The notes below the pieces were generated by a model. That model saw nothing but the letters and a program-made list of their open reading frames with translations. It searched no databases and was not told where the DNA came from. A stretch of 64,000 nt of DNA, taken from Catonella massiliensis. GTDB lineage: Bacteria; Bacillota; Clostridia; Lachnospirales; Lachnospiraceae. A program made the translations under genes and the position numbers. The stretch is from the NCBI RefSeq assembly GCF_016651435.1, contig NZ_JAEPRJ010000001.1:310001-374000 (forward strand). The letters run 5' to 3'. This document shows positions 1-8,915 of the stretch, piece after piece (the stretch's first letter is position 1; the number at the start of each line of letters is the position of its first letter).

Positions 1-492
1 GTGGAAAAAGACTTTAAGGTAGAGAAAACTTCCTTACAGGCAATAACTGTAGCAGCGCTGAAGTTATACTCCAAACCACTGATACAGGCGGGAGGAAAGC
101 CGGTTATGGAAGGGCTTGATATTCCTGTTACAGCAGATATCAAGAGTTGTACTTTTATCATCGGGCAGCTGATTTCCAATGCAATTAAGTATCGAAAAGA
201 TGGACTGCAAATCACATTTACAGGTAGAGCTGAAAAAAACAGGGTGTTGCTTTTGGTCTCGGACAATGGAATTGGGATATCGGAAGCTGATCTACCTAGG
301 ATATTTGATAAGGGCTTTACAGGTGAAAATGGACGCCGCTATTCCAAGTCCACCGGCATTGGCTTATATCTTTGTAAAAAAATGTGTGAGAAAATGAATA
401 TCGGGCTTTCTGCTTCCAGTACGTCTGGGGGAGGGACTACCATAACGATGGATTTTCCTACTGAAAGCTACTTGAAAGAGGCGGGGGTGTAG
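1..492 (+). CDS. Sensor histidine kinase, C-terminal part (BceS-like), cut by window edge
   Basis: The frame is open from the first base, so the sensor and dimerisation regions lie outside the window. What remains is an ATP-binding HATPase_c domain: N-box with Asn near residue 60 (ISNAIKYR), G1 box DNGIGI near 88-93, F-box IFDKGFTG near 101-108 and G2 box STGIGL near 117-122. It would phosphorylate a response regulator at the membrane. The FtsX-type ABC transporter just downstream makes a BceS-like kinase of a peptide-antibiotic sensing system the best reading; that part is inferred from context. Confidence 0.85.
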   Translation: MEKDFKVEKTSLQAITVAALKLYSKPLIQAGGKPVMEGLDIPVTADIKSCTFIIGQLISNAIKYRKDGLQITFTGRAEKNRVLLLVSDNGIGISEADLPRIFDKGFTGENGRRYSKSTGIGLYLCKKMCEKMNIGLSASSTSGGGTTITMDFPTESYLKEAGV

Positions 493-520
493 ATTCCTGC
501 TTCTTTTATTATTATATCTT

Positions 521-553
521 TAGATTACATTTTTGTAAGGTAAATGTAATCTA
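521..553 (+). promoter_or_regulatory. 12-bp inverted repeat, probable response-regulator operator for the ABC genes
   Basis: TAGATTACATTT (521-532) and AAATGTAATCTA (542-553) are perfect inverted repeats separated by 9 bases, in the gap between the kinase and the ABC ATPase. In Bce-type systems the regulator binds a dyad upstream of the transporter genes. The dyad could also be a weak terminator for the kinase, but no U tract follows it. Confidence 0.55.
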
Positions 554-631
554 ACTTAATGGCATAGTCAGATGTATTAAAGTAGAATAAAGGTACAAAA
601 ATAAAGGGCCTTTGAGAAAGGAGTAAGACAA

Positions 632-1390
632 ATGGAAAATACAATATTACAGGTAGATGATATCCAAAAATTTTATGGCAACAAGGGAAATCTGACTAAG
701 GCTATTGACCACATTTCATTATCCGTGGAAAAGGGAGAATTCCTTGGGATTATGGGAGCCTCAGGCTCAGGTAAAACTACATTGCTAAACTGTATCTCTA
801 CGATAGACACGGTCACAAGCGGACATATTTACATAGAGGGAAAGGATATTACAGAACTTCATGGAGCCTCGCTTTCGGATTTTCGAGGGAAAAAGCTGGG
901 ATTTATATTTCAGGATTTTAATCTTTTGGATACGCTGACTGCTTATGAAAACATTTCACTTGCGCTGTCTATAGCGGGTATGAAGCCAGGGGACATTAAC
1001 GAGAGAGTATTACAGGTTGCAAAGGCACTGAATATTCAAGAAGTGTTAGAAAAGTATCCTTATCAGATGTCAGGAGGCCAGCAGCAGCGTGTAGCAGCGG
1101 CGAGGGCAATAGTGACAAATCCCGCTATAGTACTGGCAGATGAGCCGACAGGGGCACTGGATACGAACTCCTCAAGGATGTTGTTGACTATGTTAACAGA
1201 GCTTAACGAACAACTGGATGCGACCATTCTAATGGTAACTCATGACGCCTTTTCAGCGAGCTATTGTAAGCGCATACTTTTTATCAAGGACGGTAAGGTT
1301 TTTAATGAACTGCATCGTGGTGGGGATACCCGCAAAGAGTTTTTTGCAAAGATATTGGAAGTGGTGTCGGTACTGGGAGGTGAAAAATGA
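632..1390 (+). CDS. ABC transporter ATP-binding protein, BceA type
   Basis: This 252-aa cytoplasmic ATPase has every ABC signature: Walker A GASGSGKTT (42-50), Q-loop Gln near 94, signature SGGQQQR (147-153), Walker B IVLADEP (166-172) and the switch His in MVTHD near 204. The start is preceded by AAAGGAG. Its stop overlaps the start of the permease (ATGA), so the two are translationally coupled. Together they would form a BceAB-type transporter that protects against cell-wall-active peptides such as bacitracin or lantibiotics; the actual substrate cannot be read from the sequence. Confidence 0.93.
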   Translation: MENTILQVDDIQKFYGNKGNLTKAIDHISLSVEKGEFLGIMGASGSGKTTLLNCISTIDTVTSGHIYIEGKDITELHGASLSDFRGKKLGFIFQDFNLLDTLTAYENISLALSIAGMKPGDINERVLQVAKALNIQEVLEKYPYQMSGGQQQRVAAARAIVTNPAIVLADEPTGALDTNSSRMLLTMLTELNEQLDATILMVTHDAFSASYCKRILFIKDGKVFNELHRGGDTRKEFFAKILEVVSVLGGEK

Positions 1391-3384
1391 TTTCACTAAA
1401 GCTGATTTTTCGAAATGTTCACAAGAACATGAGAGAATATTTTATTTATTTTTTAACGCTGATGTTCTCGGTAAGCCTGTTTTACGCCTTTAACTCTATA
1501 TCGGCTCAGCCTGCACTTTCTAATCTTGGCACCACCAGAAAGGTATTATATGAACAGCTGGTTATACTGATATCGGCACTTTCGATTGTGATTGCTGTGG
1601 TGCTGGCGTTTTTAATTATTTATGCAAACCAATTCCTATTAAAACGGCGTAAAAAGGAATTAGGTATTTACATGTTGCTCGGGATGAAGAAGGGGCAGAT
1701 TTCAAGACTGTTTGCAGGCGAAACTCTATGCATTGGAAGTATTGCACTGGCAGTGGGATTGGTTTTGGGATTTGCCATCTCACAGGGAGTTTCACTGGCA
1801 GCGCTAAGGCTCTTTGCGGTAGAATTGAACAAATTTCAGGTTGTATTTTCTGCAAAGGCACTTTTTATGACTGCCTTATGCTTTGCAATTATCTTCCTGA
1901 TTGTACTGCTTTTTAATGTCTGGTCGGTTACAAATGTAGAGTTGATTGACCTGATAAGAGCAGACAGAAAAAATGAAATGATGAAGTCAGGAAAGCCGGT
2001 ACTTACAGCCTGTTTGTTTATACTTTCCATAATAGATATTGGAGCTTCTGCCATTTTGTTTAATAAGAATGGGATATTGCCGACGAAGGGGAATTTCTCT
2101 TTTCAAATAGCGGTCACAAGTTTAACTGTGGGAACCTTCCTTTTGTTTTTCACCTTGTCCACAGTTTTGATAAGGCTCTCAAAAGCTAATAGGGTATTTT
2201 ATCTGAGAGGCTTAAATACATTTCTTGTGCAGCAGATTGCAAGCAAAATCCGCACGAATTATCTGATTGTTACGATTGTCTGCGGACTTCTCACCGTTAC
2301 CATTTGCACAGTGTCAATCGGTGCAAGTACAGCGCTTACAATGAACCAGTTAGCCAAGGAAGCGGCTCCTTATGACCTAAACGTGGTTTCAAATATTTCT
2401 GTAGACGGAGATGGGGACATTGCAGCATATCTTGTAAAAAAAGGAGCAGGACTGGATAAATACGCCGAGAAGATGGAGCAGATTAGCTCGTATGAGACTG
2501 ACCTTACCTATGGAAAGTTTTTTGAAGGCCAGAGAGTTGAGCTTTGGCAAATTGATGAAGAGCTTCCCGAACAAAAGATTGATGCTTTTGCCTTATCGGA
2601 TGTCAACAGAGCTCTTAAAATGCAGGGGAAGAAGCCGCTCATGTTAAATGAAAATCAATATCTGATAAACTGCAATTACAAAGGAACTTATGCTTATATA
2701 GACACCGCACTAAAGATGCATCCGGAGGTCACGATAAATGGACAGGTCTTACATAGGGCTTCTGATGAAGTGATGCAGAATACATTTATCATGACTAGTA
2801 TTGGTAACAATGACAGGGGGACATTAATCGTTCCTGATAAGATTGCTAATGGCCTTAAGAAAGACATGAATGCACTTTTGGTACGGTATAAGACTAATGT
2901 AAACTCCAATGAAGTACTGAAAAAAATGATACCAATTGGACTGGATAAAACACACGGATATAGATATGCAGAAAAGAACATAATGTATGAAATGTATTAC
3001 GGAACAAATGCGTTGATGAGCTTCTTATGCTGCTATCTTGGTATAATCTTCCTTTTAATCTGCGCAGCTCTACTTGCATTAAAACAGCTTACAGAGACGA
3101 CCGACAATGTCAGCCGTTATGGGCTGTTGCAAAAGTTAGGAGCGGCAAAGGGAGATGTAAGTAGAGCCATTTTTGTACAAACAGCGGTATTTTTTGCCCT
3201 TCCTTTGATGGTTGCAGGCATCTACTCTGTTTTTCTTACGGAAAAGGCGATGGCTGTTGTAGAAAAATTTTTGAATATCCATATTTCAACCAATATAGGA
3301 TTAACTGTGATTATGTTCCTTATTATTTACGGAGGATATTTCCTTGCAACCTATCTGTCAGCTAAACGTATGGTGACAGAGTAA
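1387..3384 (+). CDS. ABC transporter permease, BceB/FtsX type
   Basis: A 665-aa integral membrane protein with hydrophobic segments near residues 17-40, 58-82, 112-140, 155-180, 205-225 and 235-260, a further pair after 285, a soluble region of roughly 200 residues (about 320-530), then three C-terminal segments. This is the 10-TM plan with a large extracytoplasmic domain between TM7 and TM8 that marks BceB permeases. KRRKKELGIYMLLGMKKGQI is the typical FtsX-domain region. It overlaps the ATPase gene by 4 bases and is their membrane partner. Confidence 0.92.
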   Translation: MISLKLIFRNVHKNMREYFIYFLTLMFSVSLFYAFNSISAQPALSNLGTTRKVLYEQLVILISALSIVIAVVLAFLIIYANQFLLKRRKKELGIYMLLGMKKGQISRLFAGETLCIGSIALAVGLVLGFAISQGVSLAALRLFAVELNKFQVVFSAKALFMTALCFAIIFLIVLLFNVWSVTNVELIDLIRADRKNEMMKSGKPVLTACLFILSIIDIGASAILFNKNGILPTKGNFSFQIAVTSLTVGTFLLFFTLSTVLIRLSKANRVFYLRGLNTFLVQQIASKIRTNYLIVTIVCGLLTVTICTVSIGASTALTMNQLAKEAAPYDLNVVSNISVDGDGDIAAYLVKKGAGLDKYAEKMEQISSYETDLTYGKFFEGQRVELWQIDEELPEQKIDAFALSDVNRALKMQGKKPLMLNENQYLINCNYKGTYAYIDTALKMHPEVTINGQVLHRASDEVMQNTFIMTSIGNNDRGTLIVPDKIANGLKKDMNALLVRYKTNVNSNEVLKKMIPIGLDKTHGYRYAEKNIMYEMYYGTNALMSFLCCYLGIIFLLICAALLALKQLTETTDNVSRYGLLQKLGAAKGDVSRAIFVQTAVFFALPLMVAGIYSVFLTEKAMAVVEKFLNIHISTNIGLTVIMFLIIYGGYFLATYLSAKRMVTE

Positions 3385-3403
3385 AAGAAACGGAGGTATA
3401 AAG

Positions 3404-3538
3404 ATGTTTGAAAATGTTAATATGAATGGTGTATTTCAGAGTATTGTTGATACCTGGCTGCCTGTAATCGGGGTAGTGGCTGCGGTGATTATAGTTATAA
3501 CAGTTGTCAGTGTGATACGTAAAAAGAAAAAACACTGA
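3404..3538 (+). CDS. 44-aa single-span membrane peptide downstream of bceAB-like genes
   Basis: An ATG at 3404 with a good ribosome site (CGGAGG at 3391-3396) opens a 44-codon frame, 19 bases after the permease stop. The product has a short polar N-terminus, a hydrophobic span near residues 18-38 (LPVIGVVAAVIIVITVVSVI) and a basic RKKKKH tail, the layout of a small membrane protein with its tail in the cytoplasm. I do not recognise a family. Position suggests cotranscription with the transporter and perhaps a modulatory role; that is inference. Confidence 0.72.
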   Translation: MFENVNMNGVFQSIVDTWLPVIGVVAAVIIVITVVSVIRKKKKH

Positions 3539-3618
3539 GAACAATTTAAGACTAAGTGTAAAATGTAGTACTGATTCAAAAACCTGTACTGTAAAGGTAA
3601 ATATATTTTTGTAAGCAA

Positions 3619-3643
3619 ACCTCCCATCTTTTAGGTGGGAGGT
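3619..3643 (+). terminator. Hairpin terminator after the ABC operon
   Basis: ACCTCCCA (3619-3626) pairs with TGGGAGGT (3636-3643) around a short loop. An almost identical hairpin ends the toxin-antitoxin pair at 5091, so the hairpin is part of a repeated unit adjoining the two non-coding repeats. The U tract here is weak. Confidence 0.6.
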
Positions 3644-3661
3644 ATTTATGAATGTTGCGAT

Positions 3662-4220
3662 ACAAATTCTAATTTGTTGGGCTAATGGGTTTGTTTGACA
3701 TGCTTAGTCACGCCTTCGCGGATAGAATACCAGCTAAGCAATTGCTAAAAATATAAGTGCATAATATTTCGATTAGCCAATAAAGTGACGCCTTCACTAA
3801 TAAATGTCCAGACTCGCTCCGGTTTTTCTGAACGAAGCTGTTTTAGAATAGTTCTGTTGACGAAAAACCTAATGCGCTCGCTTAGGCATTATTAGTTCCG
3901 GCTGTTGAACTGAAATCTAAGTGAATAGTCCTATTTATATAAGAGCTGTAAACAATTGATGAAATATGCAGTATTATCAGCTCCGGCTGTTTGATTAATA
4001 AGTCGGTACAAACAAACACATTAGCCACATGGGGGCTGGTGGGTTAGCTGTCTTTCATTTGGTATTCTAGTTATTATTTGTATAAATTTAAGGTGCCAGC
4101 TCCGAATGATAAATTCTAAGCGAGCGCATTAGGCGTAGCGAAGCGGATGCCGAGCGAGTCTGAAATGTTATCATTCGGAGCGTCACTTAGTTTAGATTAT
4201 AAAACTCGACAAATTAGAAC
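3662..4220. repeat. Non-coding repeat, copy A (inverted relative to copy B at 5135-5535)
   Basis: The roughly 900-base stretch 3539-4453 holds no gene but this structured repeat. It opens with the palindrome ACAAATTCTAATTTGT (3662-3677) and closes with ACAAATTAGAAC (4209-4220). Inside, in order, are blocks such as GACTCGCTCCGG (3811-3822), the palindrome-like CCTAATGCGCTCGCTTAGG (3868-3886), AGTTCCGGCTGTT, ACACATTAGCCACATGGGGG and CTAAGCGAGCGCATTAGGC. The reverse complement of copy B shows the same blocks in the same order; copy A has about 150 extra bases. A degenerate third piece (ACAGAAAAACC...GCGAGTCTGGA) continues at 4228-4255 in the opposite orientation. It looks like a MITE-like or palindromic intergenic element. 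Confidence 0.8.
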
Positions 4221-4453
4221 TTTACCTTACAGAAAAACCATAGCGAGTCTGGAGACTTATCGATGAATACATAACTTTGTCAGCTGAGCAAAATATATTC
4301 ATATATGGCTGATGTTTATATACGATATATAGACAACACTACTTGTCTATGTTATACTCAGCAGTATAATTTAAGAGAAATAAGCTAGGATGGTTTAATG
4401 AAAATTGAACTAGCCACTGGTGATTTTTATATTTTAAGATGGAGGTCTTGCTT

Positions 4454-4696
4454 ATGCTTACCTTAAACGGGTACTATGATGGCAGTACAGTACAGACAGC
4501 AGAAAAGATACCTGCGAAGAAAAATCAGAAGGTTATCATTACTGTTTTAGATGAATTTATTGAAGAAGTACCAATGAAAAAAAGAAGTACAGAGTCTGCG
4601 AGAGGTTCATTAGCTCAATATGCTAATCCCAGCTTATGGGAAAAGGAAGAAAAGGCTTGGGAGAAAGATGTAGGTGAGCGATATGGTAATGCTTGA
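4454..4696 (+). CDS. Antitoxin of a VapBC-like toxin-antitoxin pair
   Basis: An 80-aa protein beginning MLTLNGYYDG. An upstream in-frame ATG at 4439 overlaps the GGAGG ribosome site (4441-4445), so the ATG at 4454, 8 bases after it, is the start. The N-terminal 30 residues resemble the short swapped-hairpin domain of DUF2281/VapB-like antitoxins (STVQTAEKIPAKKNQKVIIT), and the charged C-terminus (GSLAQYANPSLWEKEEKAWE) is the expected toxin-binding tail. The gene overlaps the PIN-domain toxin. It should neutralise the toxin and repress its own promoter. The family is assigned by context and layout. Confidence 0.8.
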   Translation: MLTLNGYYDGSTVQTAEKIPAKKNQKVIITVLDEFIEEVPMKKRSTESARGSLAQYANPSLWEKEEKAWEKDVGERYGNA

Positions 4697-5048
4697 TGCT
4701 AATGCCGTGTTAAGATACGTTCTAAATGATAATGAGAAAATGGCTTTAGAAGTGACAGAGGTTGTTAAAAAGGGTTACAGTATAGTTACGATTGAGATTA
4801 TTGCTGAAGTCATTTATGTACTAAAAGGAGTGTATGGAGTTGATAAACAGCTAATTACAGATACAATTCTTGACTTCATTTCCGATATACAGGTAGTTGA
4901 GAAAGATGTTTTGAAACTTGGATTGGAAACATATGCTGAAAATAATTTAGATTTCGTAGATTGTATTTTATATGCATATAAAAGCCTAAAAAATTATGAT
5001 GTTTTGACTTTTGATAAAAAGCTAAAAAGGCTTTTAGACAATGTATAA
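4683..5048 (+). CDS. PIN-domain ribonuclease toxin, VapC-like
   Basis: A small PIN-fold protein with acidic residues in the expected places: Asp in MLDANAVLRY near the N-terminus, Glu in TIEIIAEVIYVL, Asp in NLDFVDCILYA and Asp in LTFDKKL near the C-terminus. These would bind Mg or Mn for cleavage of RNA. The ATG at 4683 follows TAGGTGAG closely; a GTG at 4674 is an alternative giving 124 aa. It overlaps the antitoxin gene, the usual arrangement for coupled translation of such pairs. Confidence 0.87.
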   Translation: MVMLDANAVLRYVLNDNEKMALEVTEVVKKGYSIVTIEIIAEVIYVLKGVYGVDKQLITDTILDFISDIQVVEKDVLKLGLETYAENNLDFVDCILYAYKSLKNYDVLTFDKKLKRLLDNV

Positions 5049-5090
5049 GGGTATGACGGGATATAAAACCTGATGTGCTGTTATGTAATC

Positions 5091-5122
5091 AAACCTTCCA
5101 TCTTTTAGGTGGGAGGTTTTTG
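5091..5122 (+). terminator. Terminator of the toxin-antitoxin operon
   Basis: AAACCTTCCA (5091-5100) pairs with TGGGAGGTTT (5110-5119), followed by TTTTG. It is nearly identical to the hairpin at 3619-3643 and could act in both directions. Confidence 0.75.
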
Positions 5123-5134
5123 TTGGCATGAGTT

Positions 5135-5535
5135 ACAAATTCTAATTTGTAGAGTTGTTATATAGACTAACCTAAGTGACGCTCCGAATGATAACATTTC
5201 AGACTCGCTCCGGCATCCGCTTCGCTCCGCCTAATGCGCTCGCTTAGAATTTATCATTCGTAGCTGGCACCGTAAATCTATACAAATAATAACTCGAATG
5301 CCAAATTAAAGACAGCCCCCCCACCTGCCCCTATGTGGCTGATGCATTTGTTTGTTATCATTCATCAATTAAACAGCCGGAACTAATAATGCCTAAGCGA
5401 GCGCATTAGGTTTTTCGTCAACGGAACTATTCTTAAGCAGCATCTTACAGAAAAACCGGAGCGAGTCTGGACATTTATTAGTGGAGGCGTAACTTAGTCA
5501 ACAAACAAACACATTAGCCCTACAAATTAGAATTT
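5135..5535. repeat. Non-coding repeat, copy B (inverted copy of 3662-4220)
   Basis: The gap 5049-5685 has no gene; it holds this repeat of about 400 bases. It starts with ACAAATTCTAATTTGT (5135-5150) and ends with ACAAATTAGAATTT (5522-5535). Read on the minus strand it matches copy A block by block, including GACTCGCTCCGG, CCTAATGCGCTCGCTTAGG and the AGCGAGCGCATTAGGCGGAG segment. The differences are scattered substitutions and a shorter middle, so the copies are not recent. Confidence 0.82.
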
Positions 5536-5611
5536 TAATGCACGTGGAGACGGCAGTATTGATGACCAAGAAGGACTAATGGCCCCCTAAAATGCTTGAA
5601 TTAAAATATAA

Positions 5612-5626
5612 TTGCGGAATCCGCAA
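5612..5626. other. Short perfect dyad TTGCGGAATCCGCAA
   Basis: Two 7-base arms (TTGCGGA/TCCGCAA) around a single A, followed by AAAATTTTT, lie about 60 bases before the gene at 5686. It could be an operator or a small terminator for transcripts leaving repeat B. Confidence 0.35.
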
Positions 5627-5685
5627 AAATTTTTCGATTTACTCTTGATAAAAAACTGAAATTAGCTTAAGGAGTATATGCAAAC

Positions 5686-6108
5686 ATGAAACCTAGAGAA
5701 TTATGTGAAAAGGCTTGGCAGGAAATAGCAGGGAATTTCCCTGATTTTAAAATAATAAGCAAAGGGCAGAGATTAAAGAAAACATCTAAAAACAAGGATT
5801 TGACCTATGAAATCTATTTTCAAGCCAATAGAAATAACGATAAGTGCAGTGTGGAATTCATGCCACACATCGCCATATATTCAAAAGAAATGAAAAAAGC
5901 TAATATCAATAATGGTTTTGTATATGGTGGTGAGCTTGGAAGACTCTTAGGCAGAACTCCTTGTAAATGGTGGCAGTTAGCAGGGGCAAGCTATAAATAC
6001 ACAGTAGGAGAGATTAGTACGCTTATTAGAGATTATATTATACCCATATTTGATAAATTTGAAGATACAGAAAAAAATATTGAAGATATCTTAACGGTCT
6101 TGAAATAA
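5686..6108 (+). CDS. Uncharacterised 140-aa protein, possibly DUF4304-like
   Basis: A soluble 140-aa protein with no signal peptide. It starts KPRELCEKAWQEIAGNF and has a mixed alpha/beta look, with EIYFQANRNN and VEFMPHIAIYSKEM as likely strands, a WWQLAG segment near residues 97-102 and an acidic helical end. The overall layout recalls DUF4304-type proteins but I cannot confirm this. GGAG lies 11 bases before the ATG. Next to a toxin-antitoxin island it may be accessory; no function is proposed. Confidence 0.7.
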   Translation: MKPRELCEKAWQEIAGNFPDFKIISKGQRLKKTSKNKDLTYEIYFQANRNNDKCSVEFMPHIAIYSKEMKKANINNGFVYGGELGRLLGRTPCKWWQLAGASYKYTVGEISTLIRDYIIPIFDKFEDTEKNIEDILTVLK

Positions 6109-6243
6109 AATGACACCATTGCGATTAAAGCTATAATCCGTTATAATGGTACAAAACTTTGAGTTGTCTTACTCTTGTCAAAGAAAAGTAGCAGACGATA
6201 GCTAATATAGGTTAAAATCAAAACCAGCAAAAGGAGAAATTTT

Positions 6244-6927
6244 ATGTATTGGTTTTATACAGACATTCCACTATTCATAGGCATAATTCTGACTATGCTT
6301 GCCTCTTTTTACTTAAAGAGCACATATAGGAAATACAGTCAGGTTTCAAACAGTAGGGGGATGACAGGGGCAGATTGTGCTATGATGATTCTACGTAATG
6401 CGGGGATAAATGATGTAAGTGTTCAATATATTCCGGGAAGCCTTACAGACCACTATTCCCCTACGGAGAAGGTTCTTAGACTTTCAGAGACTGTCTATGG
6501 CTCGACCTCAGTAGCTGCCCTTGGCGTTGCAGCTCACGAATGTGGCCATGCTATTCAAGACAAAGAGGGATATGCACCCCTTAAACTTAGGTCAGTATCA
6601 GTACCTGTAGCAAATATAGGCTCTATGCTCTCCTGGCCACTCATTTTAATAGGTCTTGCAATGGGCTATATGGGGCTTGCACAGATAGGTGTTATACTGT
6701 TTACCTTTGTAGTTTTGTTCCAGCTCATCACCCTCCCTGTTGAGTTTGACGCATCAAGAAGGGCAATGATTGCTCTTGAAGAACAGAATATATTAGCGGG
6801 CAGTGAGTTAAGTGCTGCAGGAAAGGTCTTAAGAGCGGCCGCCCTGACTTACGTTGCAGCACTGCTTTCATCCATTTTACAGTTATTAAGGCTTATAATG
6901 CTTACCAGAGGCGGAAGAAGGAGATAA
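6244..6927 (+). CDS. Membrane zinc metallopeptidase, YugP family
   Basis: A 227-aa membrane protein of the neutral zinc metallopeptidase family (Zn_peptidase_2). The zinc motif HECGH sits at residues 98-102 (GVAAHECGHAIQD) and a downstream glutamate in LPVEFDASRRA is the likely third ligand. Hydrophobic spans lie near residues 6-22, 120-165 and 200-220. AAAGGAG precedes the ATG. The substrate is unknown for the family. The gene stands alone, with its own promoter-like sequence in 6109-6243. Confidence 0.9.
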   Translation: MYWFYTDIPLFIGIILTMLASFYLKSTYRKYSQVSNSRGMTGADCAMMILRNAGINDVSVQYIPGSLTDHYSPTEKVLRLSETVYGSTSVAALGVAAHECGHAIQDKEGYAPLKLRSVSVPVANIGSMLSWPLILIGLAMGYMGLAQIGVILFTFVVLFQLITLPVEFDASRRAMIALEEQNILAGSELSAAGKVLRAAALTYVAALLSSILQLLRLIMLTRGGRRR

Positions 6928-7062
6928 TAGTTTGTGGATGAATAACGCAACGAAAAAAATATACACATCTTTGTAAAATTTTAAATACCCCTGTATTTAT
7001 TCATGAAAATTTGTTATTCTAATATATGGTAAACATTTATATAGTTGCTAGAGGAGAAACAA

Positions 7063-8835
7063 ATGACTATTTATTCCGTATTTTCGCTGTTAGGCGGGCT
7101 TGCGTTCTTCCTTTTTGGTATGAACGTGCTCTCGGGAAGCCTTGAAAAGGTGGCGGGAGGAAAGCTTGAGACAAGCCTTAGGAAGCTGACCTCAAACGTG
7201 TACATGAGTTTATTCTTAGGAGTTGCAATTACAGTTGCACTACAGTCATCATCAGCACTTACCGTTATGCTGGTCGGACTTGTAAACTCCGGAATCATAA
7301 CACTTTCACAGACCATCTTCGTTATATTTGGTGCGAATGTCGGCAAGACTGCTACATCCTGGCTGCTTTCACTAAACAGCATACAGACGGATAACTTTTT
7401 CATATCATTATTAAAGCCTGCTAACTTCTCGCCGATAATGGCGTTTGTTGGCGCATTTATGATGATGGCTTGCAAGTCGCAGAAAAAGAAAAACTTGGGC
7501 ACGGTTCTTATCGGCTTTGCCCTCCTTATGCATGGAATGGGCATGATGAGTGATTCCATGTCTCCTCTTGCGAAAATGCCGGAATTTACAAGTGTGCTTA
7601 CAGCATTTAACAACCCTATCATAGGAGTGTTAATCGGTGCTGTGTTTACGGGTATCATCCAGTCATCAGCGGCCTCAGTCGGCGTGCTTCAGGCACTTTC
7701 ACTTACAGGCTCCATTACTTTTGGTATGGCTATTCCTATTATCATGGGTGAAAATATCGGTACCTGTGTGACTTCACTTCTTTCATCCATCGGAGTAAAA
7801 AGAGATGCAAAAAGAGTTGCCATAGTCCATATAAGCTTTAATATAATCGGAACGGTAGTGTGTCTTGTGATATACTTCATGCTTAGATACTTTGTTCAAC
7901 TTACGATTTTTGACAAGCCGATTAGCATAATTGCAATAGCTATCTTCCATACAAGTTTTAATATATTTACAACCTGTATACTCTTGCCGTTTAATAAGGT
8001 GCTCCTAAAAATTGCCTATGCTGTGGTTAAGGATGAGGGCGCAGAGAAGGAAGCAGAGAAAGAAGTGCTTTTCGATGAAAGACTTTTACTTTCTCCCGGA
8101 CTTGCTATCTCACAGGCAAGAAGCAAGGTAAAGGAAATGAGCCGCCTTGCAAGTGCGAATATAAATAGAACACTTGAAAACTTTGAGAATTTTAGCAACA
8201 AGAAGAGCGAAGAAATCAAAAAGGCAGAGTCTACTCTTGATTATCTTGAAGACGAGATTGGTTCTTTCCTTATCAAGCTTTCTTCTAAGGAAGTCAATGA
8301 TGTGGAAGGTAATACTATATTTGAAATGCTCCACTGCATCAATGACTTTGAGAGAATAGGCGACCATGCCATAAACCTTAATAAGATAGCGAAGGAACTT
8401 AAAGAAAAAGAACTGAACTTCTCAGACTATGCTCTTGATGACTTTAAGGTGCTTCATGGGGCACTTTCGGAAATCCTTGATATGACAGTGGAATGTTTTG
8501 CAAAGGATGATGAGAATAAGGCGGGCGAGATAGAACCTCTTGAACAGGTCATTGACGGAATTACCAGAGAAATGAAAGACAGACATATCAAGAGACTTCA
8601 GGCAGGCAAATGCAGCGCTGAACTTGGTATATATCTTACTGATATAATCTCTAACTGCGAGAGGGTTTCAGACCACTGCTCCAATATTGCGGTTTGTATT
8701 ATTCAAAGTAAGACCTCTTCTTTTGAGACTCACGGCTACTTAAATGAGCTAAAGAGCAGCAAAAGTGAAGCATTTACAGCAAGATACGAGGCATACAACA
8801 ATAAATACAGACTTTCTGATGAATTTATGTCTTAA
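7063..8835 (+). CDS. Na+/phosphate symporter with C-terminal PhoU-like domain
   Basis: A 590-aa protein; the start ATG 7063 follows AGAGGAG, and an upstream TTG frame start at 7045 would include the ribosome site. The N-terminal half is a PF02690-type Na/Pi cotransporter with its repeated QSSS motif (QSSSALTVML at about 61-70 and QSSAASVGVL near 200). The C-terminal 220 residues form a PhoU-like helical bundle with paired ERIGDHAINL and ERVSDHCSNI segments. It would import phosphate with sodium at the membrane, with the PhoU-like part as regulator. Confidence 0.93.
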   Translation: MTIYSVFSLLGGLAFFLFGMNVLSGSLEKVAGGKLETSLRKLTSNVYMSLFLGVAITVALQSSSALTVMLVGLVNSGIITLSQTIFVIFGANVGKTATSWLLSLNSIQTDNFFISLLKPANFSPIMAFVGAFMMMACKSQKKKNLGTVLIGFALLMHGMGMMSDSMSPLAKMPEFTSVLTAFNNPIIGVLIGAVFTGIIQSSAASVGVLQALSLTGSITFGMAIPIIMGENIGTCVTSLLSSIGVKRDAKRVAIVHISFNIIGTVVCLVIYFMLRYFVQLTIFDKPISIIAIAIFHTSFNIFTTCILLPFNKVLLKIAYAVVKDEGAEKEAEKEVLFDERLLLSPGLAISQARSKVKEMSRLASANINRTLENFENFSNKKSEEIKKAESTLDYLEDEIGSFLIKLSSKEVNDVEGNTIFEMLHCINDFERIGDHAINLNKIAKELKEKELNFSDYALDDFKVLHGALSEILDMTVECFAKDDENKAGEIEPLEQVIDGITREMKDRHIKRLQAGKCSAELGIYLTDIISNCERVSDHCSNIAVCIIQSKTSSFETHGYLNELKSSKSEAFTARYEAYNNKYRLSDEFMS

Positions 8836-8915
8836 TGACTTGACTTTAATACTGAAAAGAGTATATTCTTAAAAGGTCGGTTAGAAATGGCTAATAATAG
8901 AACGAAGGTAGAGAA

